Origin: Tetrahymena elliotti 4EA
Taxonomy: Eukaryota > Ciliophora > Oligohymenophorea > Hymenostomatida > Tetrahymenidae
Reading direction: 5' to 3'
Length of the DNA: 64,000 nucleotides
NCBI GenBank assembly: GCA_000231825.2
Contig: JH720321.1
Span: 624,761-688,760, forward strand
Below the pieces are notes generated by a model. The model had not been told where the DNA came from and made no database searches. It worked only from the letters and a program-made list of their open reading frames with translations. The number at the start of each line of letters is the position of its first letter. Position 1 is the first letter of the stretch. Made by a program: the position numbers and the translations under genes. Shown here piece by piece: positions 52,101 to 63,914 of the stretch.

Positions 52101-54310
52101 TTATTTTAATAAAAATACACTTTTTCTAAAAAGCACTAGACAAATCCAATTTTCAATCAAATGGGATTTTTTTGTAACTTTGTAACATCTTCGAATGCAA
52201 GAGCAGCAAAGACAGCAACAAGCTTGTGTTTTGTATCTTATGAAGACTTCAGATAAGTGTTATAAGAATTCCCTTTGGATTATGTAATAAAATGATAAGT
52301 TTAAAATAATTTAAAACAAAATAAATTTAATAGGAAGCTTTTTGCAAGGTGAAAGACAATTTGAGTATATATTCTAGGATGAATGATATATTGTGCTTTA
52401 GTTGCAATAATTATGGGCATTATAGTACTGAATGTCCAAAATATTTTCCTATTAGCTTTTAGTAAAATAAAATCTTGTATATGTATGAATAAACTGAGCC
52501 AAATTAAAGAAAGCTCTAAGTTAGATTGAGAAACTTTAAATGCAATTCTGTTCTACTGATACATTAATTTAGGCTTAGATTAGTTAAGTATAGAATGGAT
52601 ATCATGTAGTTGCTAACTTAGTAATAAAGCTAAAACCGCTATGAAACTTAAGAATCTAGATAGAGTGTAAGTGATAAGAGATTTATAAAGTAGACAGTCA
52701 AATTCAAATATGATTTTGCACAAGATTAGTATGTTTAATTACTCACCTCTGAAGATGAATACTATTAGGGTGAAGATGATGAAGATGAAGAAGATGAAGA
52801 TGATGAAGATTATGAGCTAGAACTTGAAGATTATTAAAAGTCTTAGTTAAGTAAGATGAGTGAAGCTGTTAAAGAGCAAACAGAAAGTAACGATTATGAA
52901 ATTAAAAGTAGCTTTAGACGTATAGCAGCTGATGAGGATAGCAGACTTTAAGCTGAATTTTATAGAGATGCATATTCTAGAAATGAAAAAAATTAACCTG
53001 ATGCAAAATCTGATTTTTAAACTCAGACTCAAACGGAAAAACCAGGCTCATACTAAGATTCATTTTAAGATAAAAAAGTAAGCACAAATAATGCATTTAC
53101 TAATGAAAGTGATATGGATCCTAAGTCTCATGGTACTCCAACAATCCATAAAAGAGAAATGGATTCAAGAAAAAATTCGAACTTTACAGCTCTCAATAAA
53201 AGTACAAAATACAGAGAAAGTGTGGAAGAAAATAACATAAAAAAGCGACACAGTAATTTAATTTATGAAGAAAATGGCAGAGTTTCTGAAGAGGATTATT
53301 GCTAAGATGAAGATGATGAGGGTTATGATGTTTATTAAGATAACGACAGAGACTAAAAATCTGAATATATTTTTACCGTTCTTCAGTAGAATTAAGTTCA
53401 AAGGAGCAATAGTACTTCAAGTTCAAAAAAAAATATTTAATCGTCATCAAATAAATAAATGTTAAGGAATGGCTCTAGAAGTGAAATGACTAACATGTTC
53501 TAAGATAAATAAGAATCTTTATATAACACAAGAAGTATTGTATCTATTACAAAGCAGACATCTAACATTAGTTCAGGAGGAGGTAGAAACTCTACTCTAG
53601 GTATGAAGAAAAAACTAACTTAAAATTTGCCAGCCAGTGTAAGAAACTCATCTAAGCAACTATCTATTAATATGAGGTAAGGCACTCTTGATTATTTAAA
53701 TAGCATAAATTTTAGTATTAACAATTAATCTGAATATGAAAAAACATTTAAATCTTAATCATCAATGGATCCTGTGCAATATAAACCATCACAATAAAAC
53801 TTCAGTAGCACTGCTTGTATAAGAGCTAGATCTTAGACAGGAGGAGTATTGGGAGGTAATTCTATGTAAGAAGTTTACAAAGGAAAAAGTGGTAAAAATT
53901 TGAATACAATGGCTAATGAGAATACAAAACCTTCTATGAAAAAAATGATAACAGAAAGACTTAGTAAGTTTATAAAGGATACAAATACTAGAGTACCTTT
54001 GTATGAAGAAGGATTTTCTTCAATAAAAGAATATGAAGTATATTTCCCAATCAACAACCTTAAAAGTGTTATGAAAAAACTAAAACTGTATTAACTTAAA
54101 ACTATCATACAGTTGAAAAAAGAGTAACCAAAAAAGAAAAAAGCTAAAGCTAAAAGAAAAATAAAGAACTCAGACTTAAAGAAAAAATCCAATTCCAAGA
54201 CATCCAAAATATCAGCTCTCACAAATGTTTATTAACCCTCTAATAATATAGAACATAAATTATCTATCAATGCACCATTGTTAAAAAATGACATTTAAAA
54301 GCTATTATGA
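49172..54310 (+). CDS. Second cyclic-nucleotide-binding-domain K+ channel with CCHC zinc knuckle
   Basis: Paralogue of the channel at the left edge. Exons 49172-50505, 50877-50977, 51027-51363, 51408-51485, 51540-51945, 52140-52283 and 52334-54310 give 1458 residues; all phases close and the stop is TGA 54308-54310. ATG 49199 is an alternative start nine codons downstream. A disordered, acidic N-terminus of about 360 residues precedes S1 (LIWNIILFFTITM). S3 is WIDFVTNFSFVLIV. The S4 position (WIFMIKILQIPDYLNK) has few basic residues. The pore is FITMITVGYGDITPKTD. The cNMP-binding domain spans about residues 690-800, but its cassette reads FNQMGF instead of FGE(I/L)xF. The zinc knuckle CFSCNNYGHYSTEC (residues 821-834) follows. 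The 600-residue tail is Ser/Asn/Gln-rich with an Asp/Glu run (52755-52815) and ends basic. Confidence 0.92.
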
Positions 54311-56042
54311 TGAAATTAATCTTTGGAGATCTTGTTTTTTAGAATATTATCAGTTAGTTTAATTTTAAGATTTAAAAAGATACATAATATTTTTTAGCTT
54401 TTAAATAAACATTAAGAGTTTGATTTTTGAAAGATATTACAAATTCTTTTAAATAGTTTTGCTATTTTAAACAAATGAAATATACTTTATAAAACCTTAT
54501 CTTTAATAAGAATATGTACATATAATTTTGTATGTTTTTAGTATACTAATAAAAAAGTTAATTTATTTTAATATTATTAACACCACTACTCCAATAAGAA
54601 TGTTTAGCTTTAAATTTAAAATTAAAATTTTTAATTTTTTTGGCATTAATTTTTATTTTCATCAATTATTGTTTGTTTAGATTTTTTAATAATATTTTTA
54701 AACACCCAAAAATTTCTTAAAATAAATATAGAAATTTGCAAGGCCAAAGGTTTTATTTTTGCTTTTTTAATAAACAAATACACAATTTTTTTAACCAATT
54801 CATTAATTACTTTTACCAAAAAATTTTTTTACATTAATACAAATAAAAATTAATTTTTCTTACAATTTATTATATTGATAACAATAAAAATTTAAATTAA
54901 ATCTTGAAAATTTTTTTCATGTTTTTATTGAATTTTATTTTTAAATATTAAGAAAGAATAAAAATATTAATCACTCAAATGAATTCAAGTAATTTTAAAA
55001 TTAAAATAAAATGAGAAAGCCGCAATAACAACAACCACATCATTCAATTAACTGAAAACAACAATAAAATATGCTTAACCATAAAATAGATATTAAATAA
55101 CTATTAAGAGAATTTGATTACTTTCAAATAAACAGTTAGAATATTTTATTCGCAGAGATCCTAGGAATTTATTGATAAAATATATCTTGAATTTATGATT
55201 TAATCACAACCTTTTTGAGATATTTAGATAGATTGTTAATCACTTGCTTACATTGATCTATTTTTTTCTAAATAAATGTTAGGGTAATCAAAAAATAATA
55301 ATTCAAACTTTATCTCTTGTGATTAGGATAACTATTTGTTAGAAGGGAATAAATTAGTTTTACTTTTATCTGATGTTTTTTTCAAGTTAAAATCCAACAA
55401 AATTTGCTCAAATAGATACTGACTAGTAAAAAATTTGTTATTGTTTGATTACTTGTAAAGCTATATAAGTATATGATTGATCTAATTATGACTGTCTCAA
55501 GTAGATAGATAGATTGTATTTGTTCTTTCGAAGTTTCACACATTCAAAACACTCATTTTGTTAATAATTAATTAGTTAATAGTTTTGGATAGATATGATA
55601 AATATGAAAACAAAATATAATTTAATAGTGTTTATAGTGCCTATGATGAATAGGCACATATTAGAGGGGAGAGAAGCAATAATATGAATTTGAAAAAAAT
55701 ATAAAAAAGGAAACTAAATAAAATATAAATAGAAATTTTAAAACAAATGTAAAGTAAATAATAATAATGATGGTGATGATAATAATAATAATAGTAGTAA
55801 GAAAAGAAATCCTAAATTAAAGAAATTAAATAATGATAATATTCTTCTTTCTTTTCTCCTGCTTAAAAAATATTCTATTTGAAGAGAAGTTGTAAAATTC
55901 GGAATAATAACAACACCTTTTATTTAGTTTGCTTGCAATTTTCCTTGAGTGATTGATTGATTCATAGAAACATTAAAGTGATCTACATTCTTTGATTCTT
56001 GATATATTTCTTAGAGGAGATTAATTAATATGAGTTGAGCTC
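54311..56042. other. Convergent intergenic region
   Basis: Between the 3' ends of the second channel (plus) and the RRM gene (minus). AT-rich; an AATAATAATGATGGTGATGATAATAATAATAATAG-like trinucleotide tract lies near 55757-55800. No gene recognised. Confidence 0.55.
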
Positions 56043-58719
56043 TCAGCAAATGTTGTGCTTCAAGATGAATTCAAGTTCACCAGTCATGCTAACATATTCA
56101 GGTTGATATCCGATGAAATCAGAGCTTGGCTGATTTATAAAAATTATTATTTAATAAATCAAATTCTTAAAAAAAATATCACTTTGAAATCTTTCCCAAA
56201 TATAAATTTACATTTTCTAATTCAAAGATAAATTAATGTTAATCTTCAAAAAAGAAATTAAAAAATTAGGGAGAAAAAATAATTTGTTGTATCTAATTAA
56301 ACCATAAAAATTTAACTTATTAGGTCTTATTAAAAGATGCAATTATCTTAAAACAAAAAAGAGAAGCTTTCTTTTAAAAATAAATCAATTTTCCCAAAAA
56401 AAACAGAAAAATTTAACAAAAATAAAATTTTTTTTCTCTGTTTTTTGTTTTTTGTATGAAAATTTGTTTAGTTATTTTGGCTTAGAGAAGAGATTAAAAG
56501 AAAAATTTTATTAAATGTTTTTTATTTTTTTACCTTTTGGAATAATGAAGTTTCCTTAGCAGAGGGAGTGGGTATAGAATTGGAATCCTATTTCTTCTCT
56601 GATTAGTTATATTACTAGTGGTTTTAATGCTATAATTAAGCAGCCTATCCTTGAGTAGTTTAAGATTGTTATTGATTCTAAGATTAGTGTTAATGAGAAT
56701 ACTATTACTGTTGAGAGTAGTGAGTATTGTTGCTAGATTATTGAGATTAATAGTTATTTTAAGAATATTTATCATGAGAAGAAGTTGATTGTTAGCTGCT
56801 TTAGGATACAGAGGCTGCAGGAGTTTAATTATAATACTATTGTTATTGAGCAGTAGCACTAGAAGCAGCACTTGTAGCAGCAACTTAAGGTACTGAACCT
56901 TGCTAAGGGTATTGTGAGTAATATGATGACTAATATTAAGATGCCTATCCCTATGTAGCTTAGCTACTAACGGCTGAGGTTGCCTACTATCCGTATACTC
57001 CAGTTTAAGCGGTTTATCCATAAGGGTCAGTACCATAAGCTGTTCCATTAGAATAGTAAGAAGAAGTATAGGGATAGGGGTATTATTATGATGAATATGA
57101 AGTATTGCCATAACCATACTATCCTCCATATCCATAATATGGATCAGTTGAACTCTATTAAGGAGTGTAATATTAGCCATATCCACTATAAGGGTTATCG
57201 ACTCCAACAGTGGGAGCTCCGTAACCAGCAGCTTAAGGGAATCCAGGGGTACCACCTGCTGCTTATTGCTATTATCTTGAAACAGCTTAAGATACCTTAA
57301 TAAACTTTCCTTTAAAGAGAGATCCATTCATTTCATGAATAGCACGTTAACCTTCAATAGGATTAGAAAATTTAACGAAACCATAACCTTTACTCATCTT
57401 ACTGGTAGGTTCAGTAATGATTTTAGATCCAATTACACTAGAATACTTAGCTCTAAAATGTTCAGCAAGTTGCTATTCGTTAACACCAAGTTCAAGCTCA
57501 CCAACATAAATCTAAATTTATTTAAAAAAATTAATAAAGTGAATAAATATTTTATAATTAATTTAGAATTTTGTTCAGTCAGCTTGCTCTTAAATGGATG
57601 ATAAATTTTGATAAATTCTCCCTCTCGTAAAGATAAATTTAGAACAAATTTTGTTTTGTTTTCCAATATACTCTATTGATTGTTTGAAACTAATTTTAAT
57701 TTCTACAGCATTTTGTTCTAGTAAAATTTTTGAACTCACTTTAGTCTGTTTCAAATTAAGTTTTAAATATTAATTTATTTATTTATAATAGCTATCGTCT
57801 AGATAAATTTAATTTATTTCTTAAATATTCTTCCTTATCTTTATTAATAAACGCATCAATCTATCCATTTATTTCAAAGAAACGATCACAATCAGACCTT
57901 ATCTATTAATCATCTCTTATTCAAATAATAATATTTAGTACCATTCATTTATATATTTCAAGATATGTCTTGTTTATCTTAAGAGGGATAATTAATTAAT
58001 CATCTATTTATTCATTCATTTTTAAGAGCGAATACTATCTACAATATTTCTAAAAGTAGGCAATTTGCTTGCTTTCTATATTTATTATATTTATATATTT
58101 CTTACTGAGAACTCTTAAATTGGTGTCATTTGAATAACTGGTTATTGCATAGCGCCATATGAATTATTCATATATCCGTTATTAGCTTAGGTTGTAGTAG
58201 GTTGTTTAATTATACCAGTGTTGGTAGCTTTTTAATTATAAAAAATAATTTGAGATTATTTGCTTTTTTTAATTGAATGTTACGGTTCTTTCCCCAATTC
58301 ATTCTGAAAGTGTTTTAAGTTCCAGGAATTAATTGTTAGTTGTAATTCATTAATATTCTTTCTGCTTGTTCATGAGTCTAGAATTCAACAAAACAATAAC
58401 CTTTTTTATAAAAATGAGTAATATGTTAGACAGTCTATTAGAATTCAAGTAAATTATTTTTTACCTGCAGGAAGACTTGTTTCTTTAGTTCTGATTAACT
58501 TAACGCTAATAACTTTACCTATAAAAATAAAAAATAAATAATTGAGATGAGTGTATTTCAGATCAAACCATCTTATTAAATTTTAAACATATTCATTTTA
58601 TAATTTTATAAATTTATTCATTATTTACCAACTTTGTTGAAAACGCTTTCAATAAATTATTCATGCATCCATGCTTCGATATCTCCAACCCATAATGTTC
58701 TTAAGTCTTAATTGCTCAT
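56043..58719 (-). CDS. Two-RRM RNA-binding protein with prion-like tail (TRNAU1AP/Nam8/RBP45-like)
   Basis: Exons 58629-58719, 58465-58518, 58284-58400, 58106-58227, 56534-57511 and 56043-56129 give 1449 nt, 482 residues, all phases closing. RRM1 (residues about 8-93) has RNP2 LWVGDI and RNP1 AGYCFVEF. RRM2 starts in exon 5 with RNP2 IYVGEL (129-134) and has RNP1 KGYGFVKF (169-176). The layout LWVGD...IYVGEL with NWGKN between is that of tRNA-Sec-associated protein 1 (SECp43), yeast Nam8 and plant RBP45. After RRM2 about 250 residues are Gln/Tyr/Ser/Gly-rich (SGYGQYYTPQQSSTDPYYGY), a prion-like, phase-separation-prone type. The 404-nt last intron leads to a conserved-looking 28-residue end (SSDFIGYQPEYVSMTGELEF). 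The two RRMs favour SECp43 over the three-RRM Nam8/RBP45, but phylogeny is needed. Cytosolic or nuclear. Confidence 0.88.
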
Positions 58720-59440
58720 TTTAACTCCTTTTAATCTTATTTAATTTGCTTTTGTTGGTTTGTGCCTTACTTAGCTATTTTGATATGTAAACTTTAATGT
58801 TAATTGATTTTATCTTTACAGATTTATTTTTGAAATTATTTATTATATTTTCTTTGCCTAAATCTTCTGAGTTTAAATTAATTCTTATCAAGCTCCTAAA
58901 GGCACCAAAATATCTAATAAAATATCAAGATACATTCACTATAAAATTAATCATAAAAATATTCCTTGCTAATACCTATTTGTCTAAATAATAAAAGCGA
59001 CACTAATTTTTACTATAATTACAGATTATCTATTACTAAAAAAATTTGCAATCATTTTGTGTGTGGATTTCGCCTTTATTTTTCCACTTAGCTTATTTGT
59101 TAAATTAAATTATCACTTTTTATAAATAAGGTGTCTAATCAATTAAGAAGAAATTTTAATTTGTTTGAAATTGTAAACAATTTATTTGGATTAAACAAAT
59201 AATCAATTGAGTAGAAAATATTTTGAAATTATAAAAGTAATAATACATGTAATTATATATGCTAAATATAAAATATTGTAAAAAGATCAGGACTATTCTT
59301 TAATATGTCAAGTCCAGGGTTTATTTAGATATTATTTTAGTTAACTCTTTTTTAATATTCATTGTTATTAAATTTAAAAATGATATTAATATTTGAATTA
59401 AGTTTTTTTTTTTAAGATAACCTTTAATAGAATTTTTGTT
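58720..59440. other. Intergenic, AT-rich
   Basis: Upstream of the RRM gene and downstream of the PH gene (both minus). It should hold the RRM-gene promoter. A plus-strand frame at 58797-58991 has no protein-like composition and was not annotated. Confidence 0.55.
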
Positions 59441-62094
59441 TCATTTCTTAGAAGCTACTTTAGCTATACCACTTGTGTAGCTATTTTTTTGAGGGTTATT
59501 AAATTAATTGGTAAAAAGGTCTTGTGGGAATCTGCTACTTTAACTGTTTAAAATTTTTGGTAAAAATTCAAAATTAGGCATCAGTTGTTAGTATATTTGT
59601 TATCTAGATTTAACAATTTATTTGTAATATAATCCGTTCTTCACGAATCCAGTAAAAGCTTCTATTTCTATGAACCCAAGCAAAAAATTAAGCATTTATT
59701 CACTTGAAAATTACTATGCCTACTAATAAAAATCTTACTGTGATAGTTCTATTTAAATAAAGTTGTGAGAGGAATTACTAAGGGCATTTTAGAAATATTG
59801 CGAATCGGAAATATCTCTGAATCCCTTGGGTTCAGAATCTACTATCATATCTTCAAAATTTTAAGTTTATCTAGATTAAAATTTTTATTAGTTTTACTCA
59901 TAGAAATACTTAAGTATATCATTATTTAGATTTTAGTTATCATTTGAATAAAATGTGGAAGATGTAGTTGACTAATTTGTTGTTTTCCTTGATTAAATAA
60001 CTTACTAATAATTAATGTCTAAATTTTAAGGATTATCTTTTTGAGAAATCGAAGTTTATTAAGCACTACTAAATTATATCAAAGATACACTAGGATTTTA
60101 TTATTGCTAAAGTGATTATTAAAATGAGCTAAATTAAATGAGAGATTATTGTTAATTTTCCTGTTAATTATTATTATCCTACTAATTTTAAATTTATTCG
60201 TTTTATATGGTATTTTATTGTGGTGATTCTGAGTGTCTTTAGTTGCTATTTTCCATTTACTTCTTTTTTAGGAATTCATACAAGGCAGGATTTTTAGTTT
60301 ATAGCTCTTTGAAAGCTAAATTTTCATTTAAATTGGCATTATTTTCTGTTTATGGAGTGCCATTCACTTATCTTATATCAATTTTAATACCGCCATTTTA
60401 ATTGTTAGTAAATCCATCAATATTATTTACTTTTTAAAAATTAGAACTTGGAGTAGATAAGCCAGAGTTAAACATAGGTGAGGTTTCTTTTTATAAATTA
60501 GTCTAAGTACCTTATTCAGATAAAATAGAAATCCTTGTTGATTTAGCTTACTAATTGTTTAAAGAATCAGCTTATTTAAATGTTTGTATGTTGTTTTGAG
60601 ATGAAAGAGAATCTTATTTTTCTATCAAGGAATTATTCATTTTGCTAAATTAAAGTCTATGCATTTTTTCTAAAATCTTATAAACAAATTAAGAGAAATA
60701 CTGATTATTTGTTAGCTAATCATCAAAGAAATCTTTGAGTAATTTAGTACAATCCTGAGACTTTGCATGCTTTCTCTGGGTGTAAGAACCTTGAAATGAA
60801 TTTTCCAAGTTATTTTCACTTGCTGGACTAGAATTTTAACTGCTATTTTTGGTAATAGATACGGTATCAAATGGTGGAAAATTAAACTATGTTTTGGCAA
60901 TAAAATCTACCATTTTGACTACATTTTAAAAAATATGATATTTTTCATTTACTTTTATTTAATTTATAAATTGTTTCTCTTGTTCTTTCATTAAGAACTC
61001 TATAAATTTATCTCTATATGCTCTTTTTTTAATACATTTAAAGCATCTCATATTTGAGTTATCCATAGCTTGAATTAAATAATTTTAAGATTGTTTTTCT
61101 GATATTTGTATTTCTTCTTCACACTAATCAAGTAATTTTTTATCTGAAAGACTTTGAACACACTTAAGTATCTCAATCAACCTATTAAAAATGTAAATTT
61201 CTCACTAAAAAGGCCTATTCCAGCTTAAAATTAAGAATACATACAAAAAAAAAATCTAAATTCAACTTACCATCCTTGCAAATCAAGCTTTGAATTAGCC
61301 TTGAATGTATAAATTTTAGATTCTGTTATTTAAAAGCAGTTTTTGTATATCTAACTTGCTAATTACTAAACATGAGCTTTTGCTAATGAAATAATTTTGG
61401 CACCTTTTTATAATTAAAAATGGATAAGATAAACACAAATATCTAAAAACAATATTCTATTCAAACTTATTATCAACATAAATCTGTTAACAAATTACCT
61501 TGATTCTTGTTCTTGGCTTAACTGTACAATATGTGGTCAGGATATAAATACAATTAAAAATCACTAAAACTTTTATTCTTCCTAAGCTTGCCTAAAACAC
61601 CCATCCTAATATATTTTTCTAAAATTAAATGAAAATCGCGATACTTTAATTGATGCTAAATATTTACAGTTTTCATATAAATTCAAAACTTTTGTATTTG
61701 TATCAAGACACGCATATTATTCTTCTGAGTTGCTTGAATCTTCAAAAATGAAATAGAAGATCAAATTTGGTTTTTGCGACAAAAAACTTTTTATTTCAAA
61801 TGGTCTCTCCTATGGATGAATTTTACGACATTAAATTTTCTCTGGGTGTTTTTTTGTATATATTTAAACTATTATATTATATGAAGTATAGCTGGTATTA
61901 TATTAGCTTTCTCTATACTATATTAAACCCTATTACTTTTCATTTAATTATTATACTATTAAATTCTTGATTTCAGCACATGTTTTATACTCATATGTCT
62001 TCACAATAATTGGCTTCTAGTTTTTATTTTCTATGTATATCCCTATTGAATCCATCACGTTTTCATTTGATTTAAGAGAATTTATTGTTGCCAT
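59441..62094 (-). CDS. PH-domain protein with probable RA/ubiquitin-like N-terminal domain
   Basis: Exons 61957-62094, 61668-61809, 61499-61618, 61271-61403 and 59441-61181 give 2274 nt, 757 residues; phases close at every junction and the stop is TGA 59441-59443. Residues about 17-97 (GIYIENKNQKPIIVKTYEYK, then LIFYFIFEDS and KVLNLYENQKY) look like a beta-grasp Ras-association domain. A PH domain follows (98-190): MGVLGKLRKNKSFSDFQLYL, the strand HILYSQ, then KIYTFKANSKLDLQGWLIEI with the invariant Trp. RA followed by PH is the core of Grb7/10/14 and MRL (RIAM/lamellipodin) adaptors, which link small GTPases to membranes. The middle (residues 200-320) is helical with CFKCIKKRAY; the C-terminal half is Gln/Asn/Ser-rich. 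The PH call is good; the RA call is inferred from pattern and position. Confidence 0.75.
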
Positions 62095-63062
62095 ATTATA
62101 ATTTACCTAAAAAACTTCTCTTTCTACCTAATTTTTAATAGCTAGTTTCTATATATTCAAGTATTTTATTAACTATTTATAAAAAAATAGATTTATAAGG
62201 ATGTGTTTAATTTCTATTTATGTATATTAAACTGATTTATTGTAATTAATTATGCATAATAAAGCATTAAATCTAATTAATTAATTGGCTGAGCAAAACT
62301 TCATAAAAATAAACTAATTATATCTTCACATTTACTTATTTAAAAACCTCAAATTTTTTATACCTCTTAAAGAATTAGAAATTAACAATTATTATTTTTA
62401 AACTGTAAATCAAGCTTTATCAGAATTTTATTTTGTTTACATCATATTTATTGCTAAGAAAGAATTAATTTGAAATAAAAATAATAATTTTTTAATTCAA
62501 TATTAGATATGATATATTTTAAAAAATTAAATCTATAAAATATTGAAAGAAAATTTTCAAAAATAAAGTAAATATTAGACCACATCTTATTAAACAAAGT
62601 TACACACCTTAAAATTATTAATTTATATTAAAGAAGTTCATAAAAAATTAATAATTAAATTGTATTATCAGCCTAAAGGAGAATGAAAATAATTTTTAAT
62701 TTTTAATAAATAACTTTTATGTAATAACTAACTCTGTTCTATGTTATTATCTTTCAGAGTTAATGAAGAAAGTAGATGAAGATTAATCTAGATAAAAAAA
62801 GAATATTTTTAGGATTTTAACGAGAGACATAAAATGAGCAAAATTTAATCATTTATCGTTTCTTTTTCTTTAGTTCTTCATTCTTTGGTTGATAAATTAA
62901 AGTGAATAATTTTAATAAAAAATAAAATAATAACATGAATCGATAAATTAAGGGTAAAGAAATACTAATAAAAAATATTACATTTTTTATAAATTTTTAT
63001 AAATATTCAATTTATTTTGTATTTTAAATTCTTTTAATAACTTTTTATTAATTTATTTAATT
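62095..63062. other. Intergenic, AT-rich
   Basis: Between the start of the PH gene and the stop of the reductase gene (both minus). The promoter of the PH gene should lie here. No coding composition, repeat or RNA gene seen. Confidence 0.55.
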
Positions 63063-63914
63063 TCACCACTAAATTACTTTTTTGTCAGTAATTAATTTAT
63101 AACTAAATTAATCATCTTGGCCAAAAGGTACTTAGCTTATAAGGTGTAAAGAAGTATCATTACCTTATTCAACTGTACGAGGAGCCTTTTAAGTTCCCAT
63201 ATCTGTTTTGACCCAACCTGGATGGACAGCATACATTGATTAGCTCTTTTTTAATATAGATTTAGCCACATTTTTGACATAAGCATTTAAAAGGCACTTA
63301 GATACTTGGTAAGCACTATTAGACCATCTTAAGTTTTAAGCATCTGGAGGGTTTTGGCATTAATTAATGAAATCATGAGCTAAACCATAAACAGCTGCTT
63401 TTGTTTCTGCAGCAGCTAGCTTTTCTTAAGTTTACTTTGGCTAGAATTAGAATTATCCAACTTAAGCACTAATTTAAAGTATTTTACCATCTTCAGAAAC
63501 CAATGGTAATAAAGATTCTGTTAATTCTATTGCACCAAAAAGGTTAATGTTAAGTGTTTTCTTGGCAGTTTCTAGAGTTGGTTAGTATGTCTTTGTCTTT
63601 AAGAGTAAATCTTGAGGTAACATATATCCTGCATTGTTAACTAAGACATCAAGCTTTCCATATTTACTTTAAACATATTTCAAAATATTCTTCCTTGAAG
63701 ACTGATCTTCGACATCTAAAAGATGGAAGTCTACTTATTCATCTGGGAATTTTTCCTTGATTTTTTGGAAGGATTGTTAGCCTCTCTATTCATCCCTGGC
63801 TGTCAAAATAACCTAAAACTTTTATGAGTACTTAGATAATAAATCCTCAGCCAAGCCATATCCTAGACCTTTGTTTGAACCTGTAATTAAGACAATTCTC
63901 TTTAGTTAACTCAT
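63063..63914 (-). CDS. Carbonyl-reductase-like short-chain dehydrogenase
   Basis: NAD(P)H-dependent short-chain dehydrogenase/reductase of the CBR1 type, expected to reduce carbonyl groups of quinones, aldehydes or ketones in the cytosol. Single exon, ATG 63914 (MSQLKRIVLITGSNKGLGYG) to TGA 63063-63065, 283 residues, the usual family length. Cofactor motif TGSNKGLG (residues 11-18), NNAG (93-96), catalytic Asn in NINLFG, Ser149 in ILQIS, and Tyr202/Lys206 in YQVSK are all present. AVHPGWVKTDMG is the conserved segment after the active site. It ends VIQW, like CBR1, whose strand before the end carries a similar Trp. Near position 39-40 the residues A-R point to NADPH preference, as in classical SDRs. 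The substrate cannot be told from sequence. Confidence 0.95.

Noticed and set aside
56530..57327. 265-codon minus-strand frame rich in Leu/Ile/Asn
   Set aside because: It is the wrong frame of the RRM gene's prion-like exon. The true frame continues from RRM2 and reads Gln/Tyr/Ser/Gly with TAA/TAG as Gln.
58797..58991. 64-codon plus-strand frame
   Set aside because: Hydrophobic AT-rich chance frame in an intergenic region; no flanking exon or motif.
61767..61970. 67-codon plus-strand frame
   Set aside because: It overlaps exon and intron of the PH gene on the other strand and looks like its antisense shadow.
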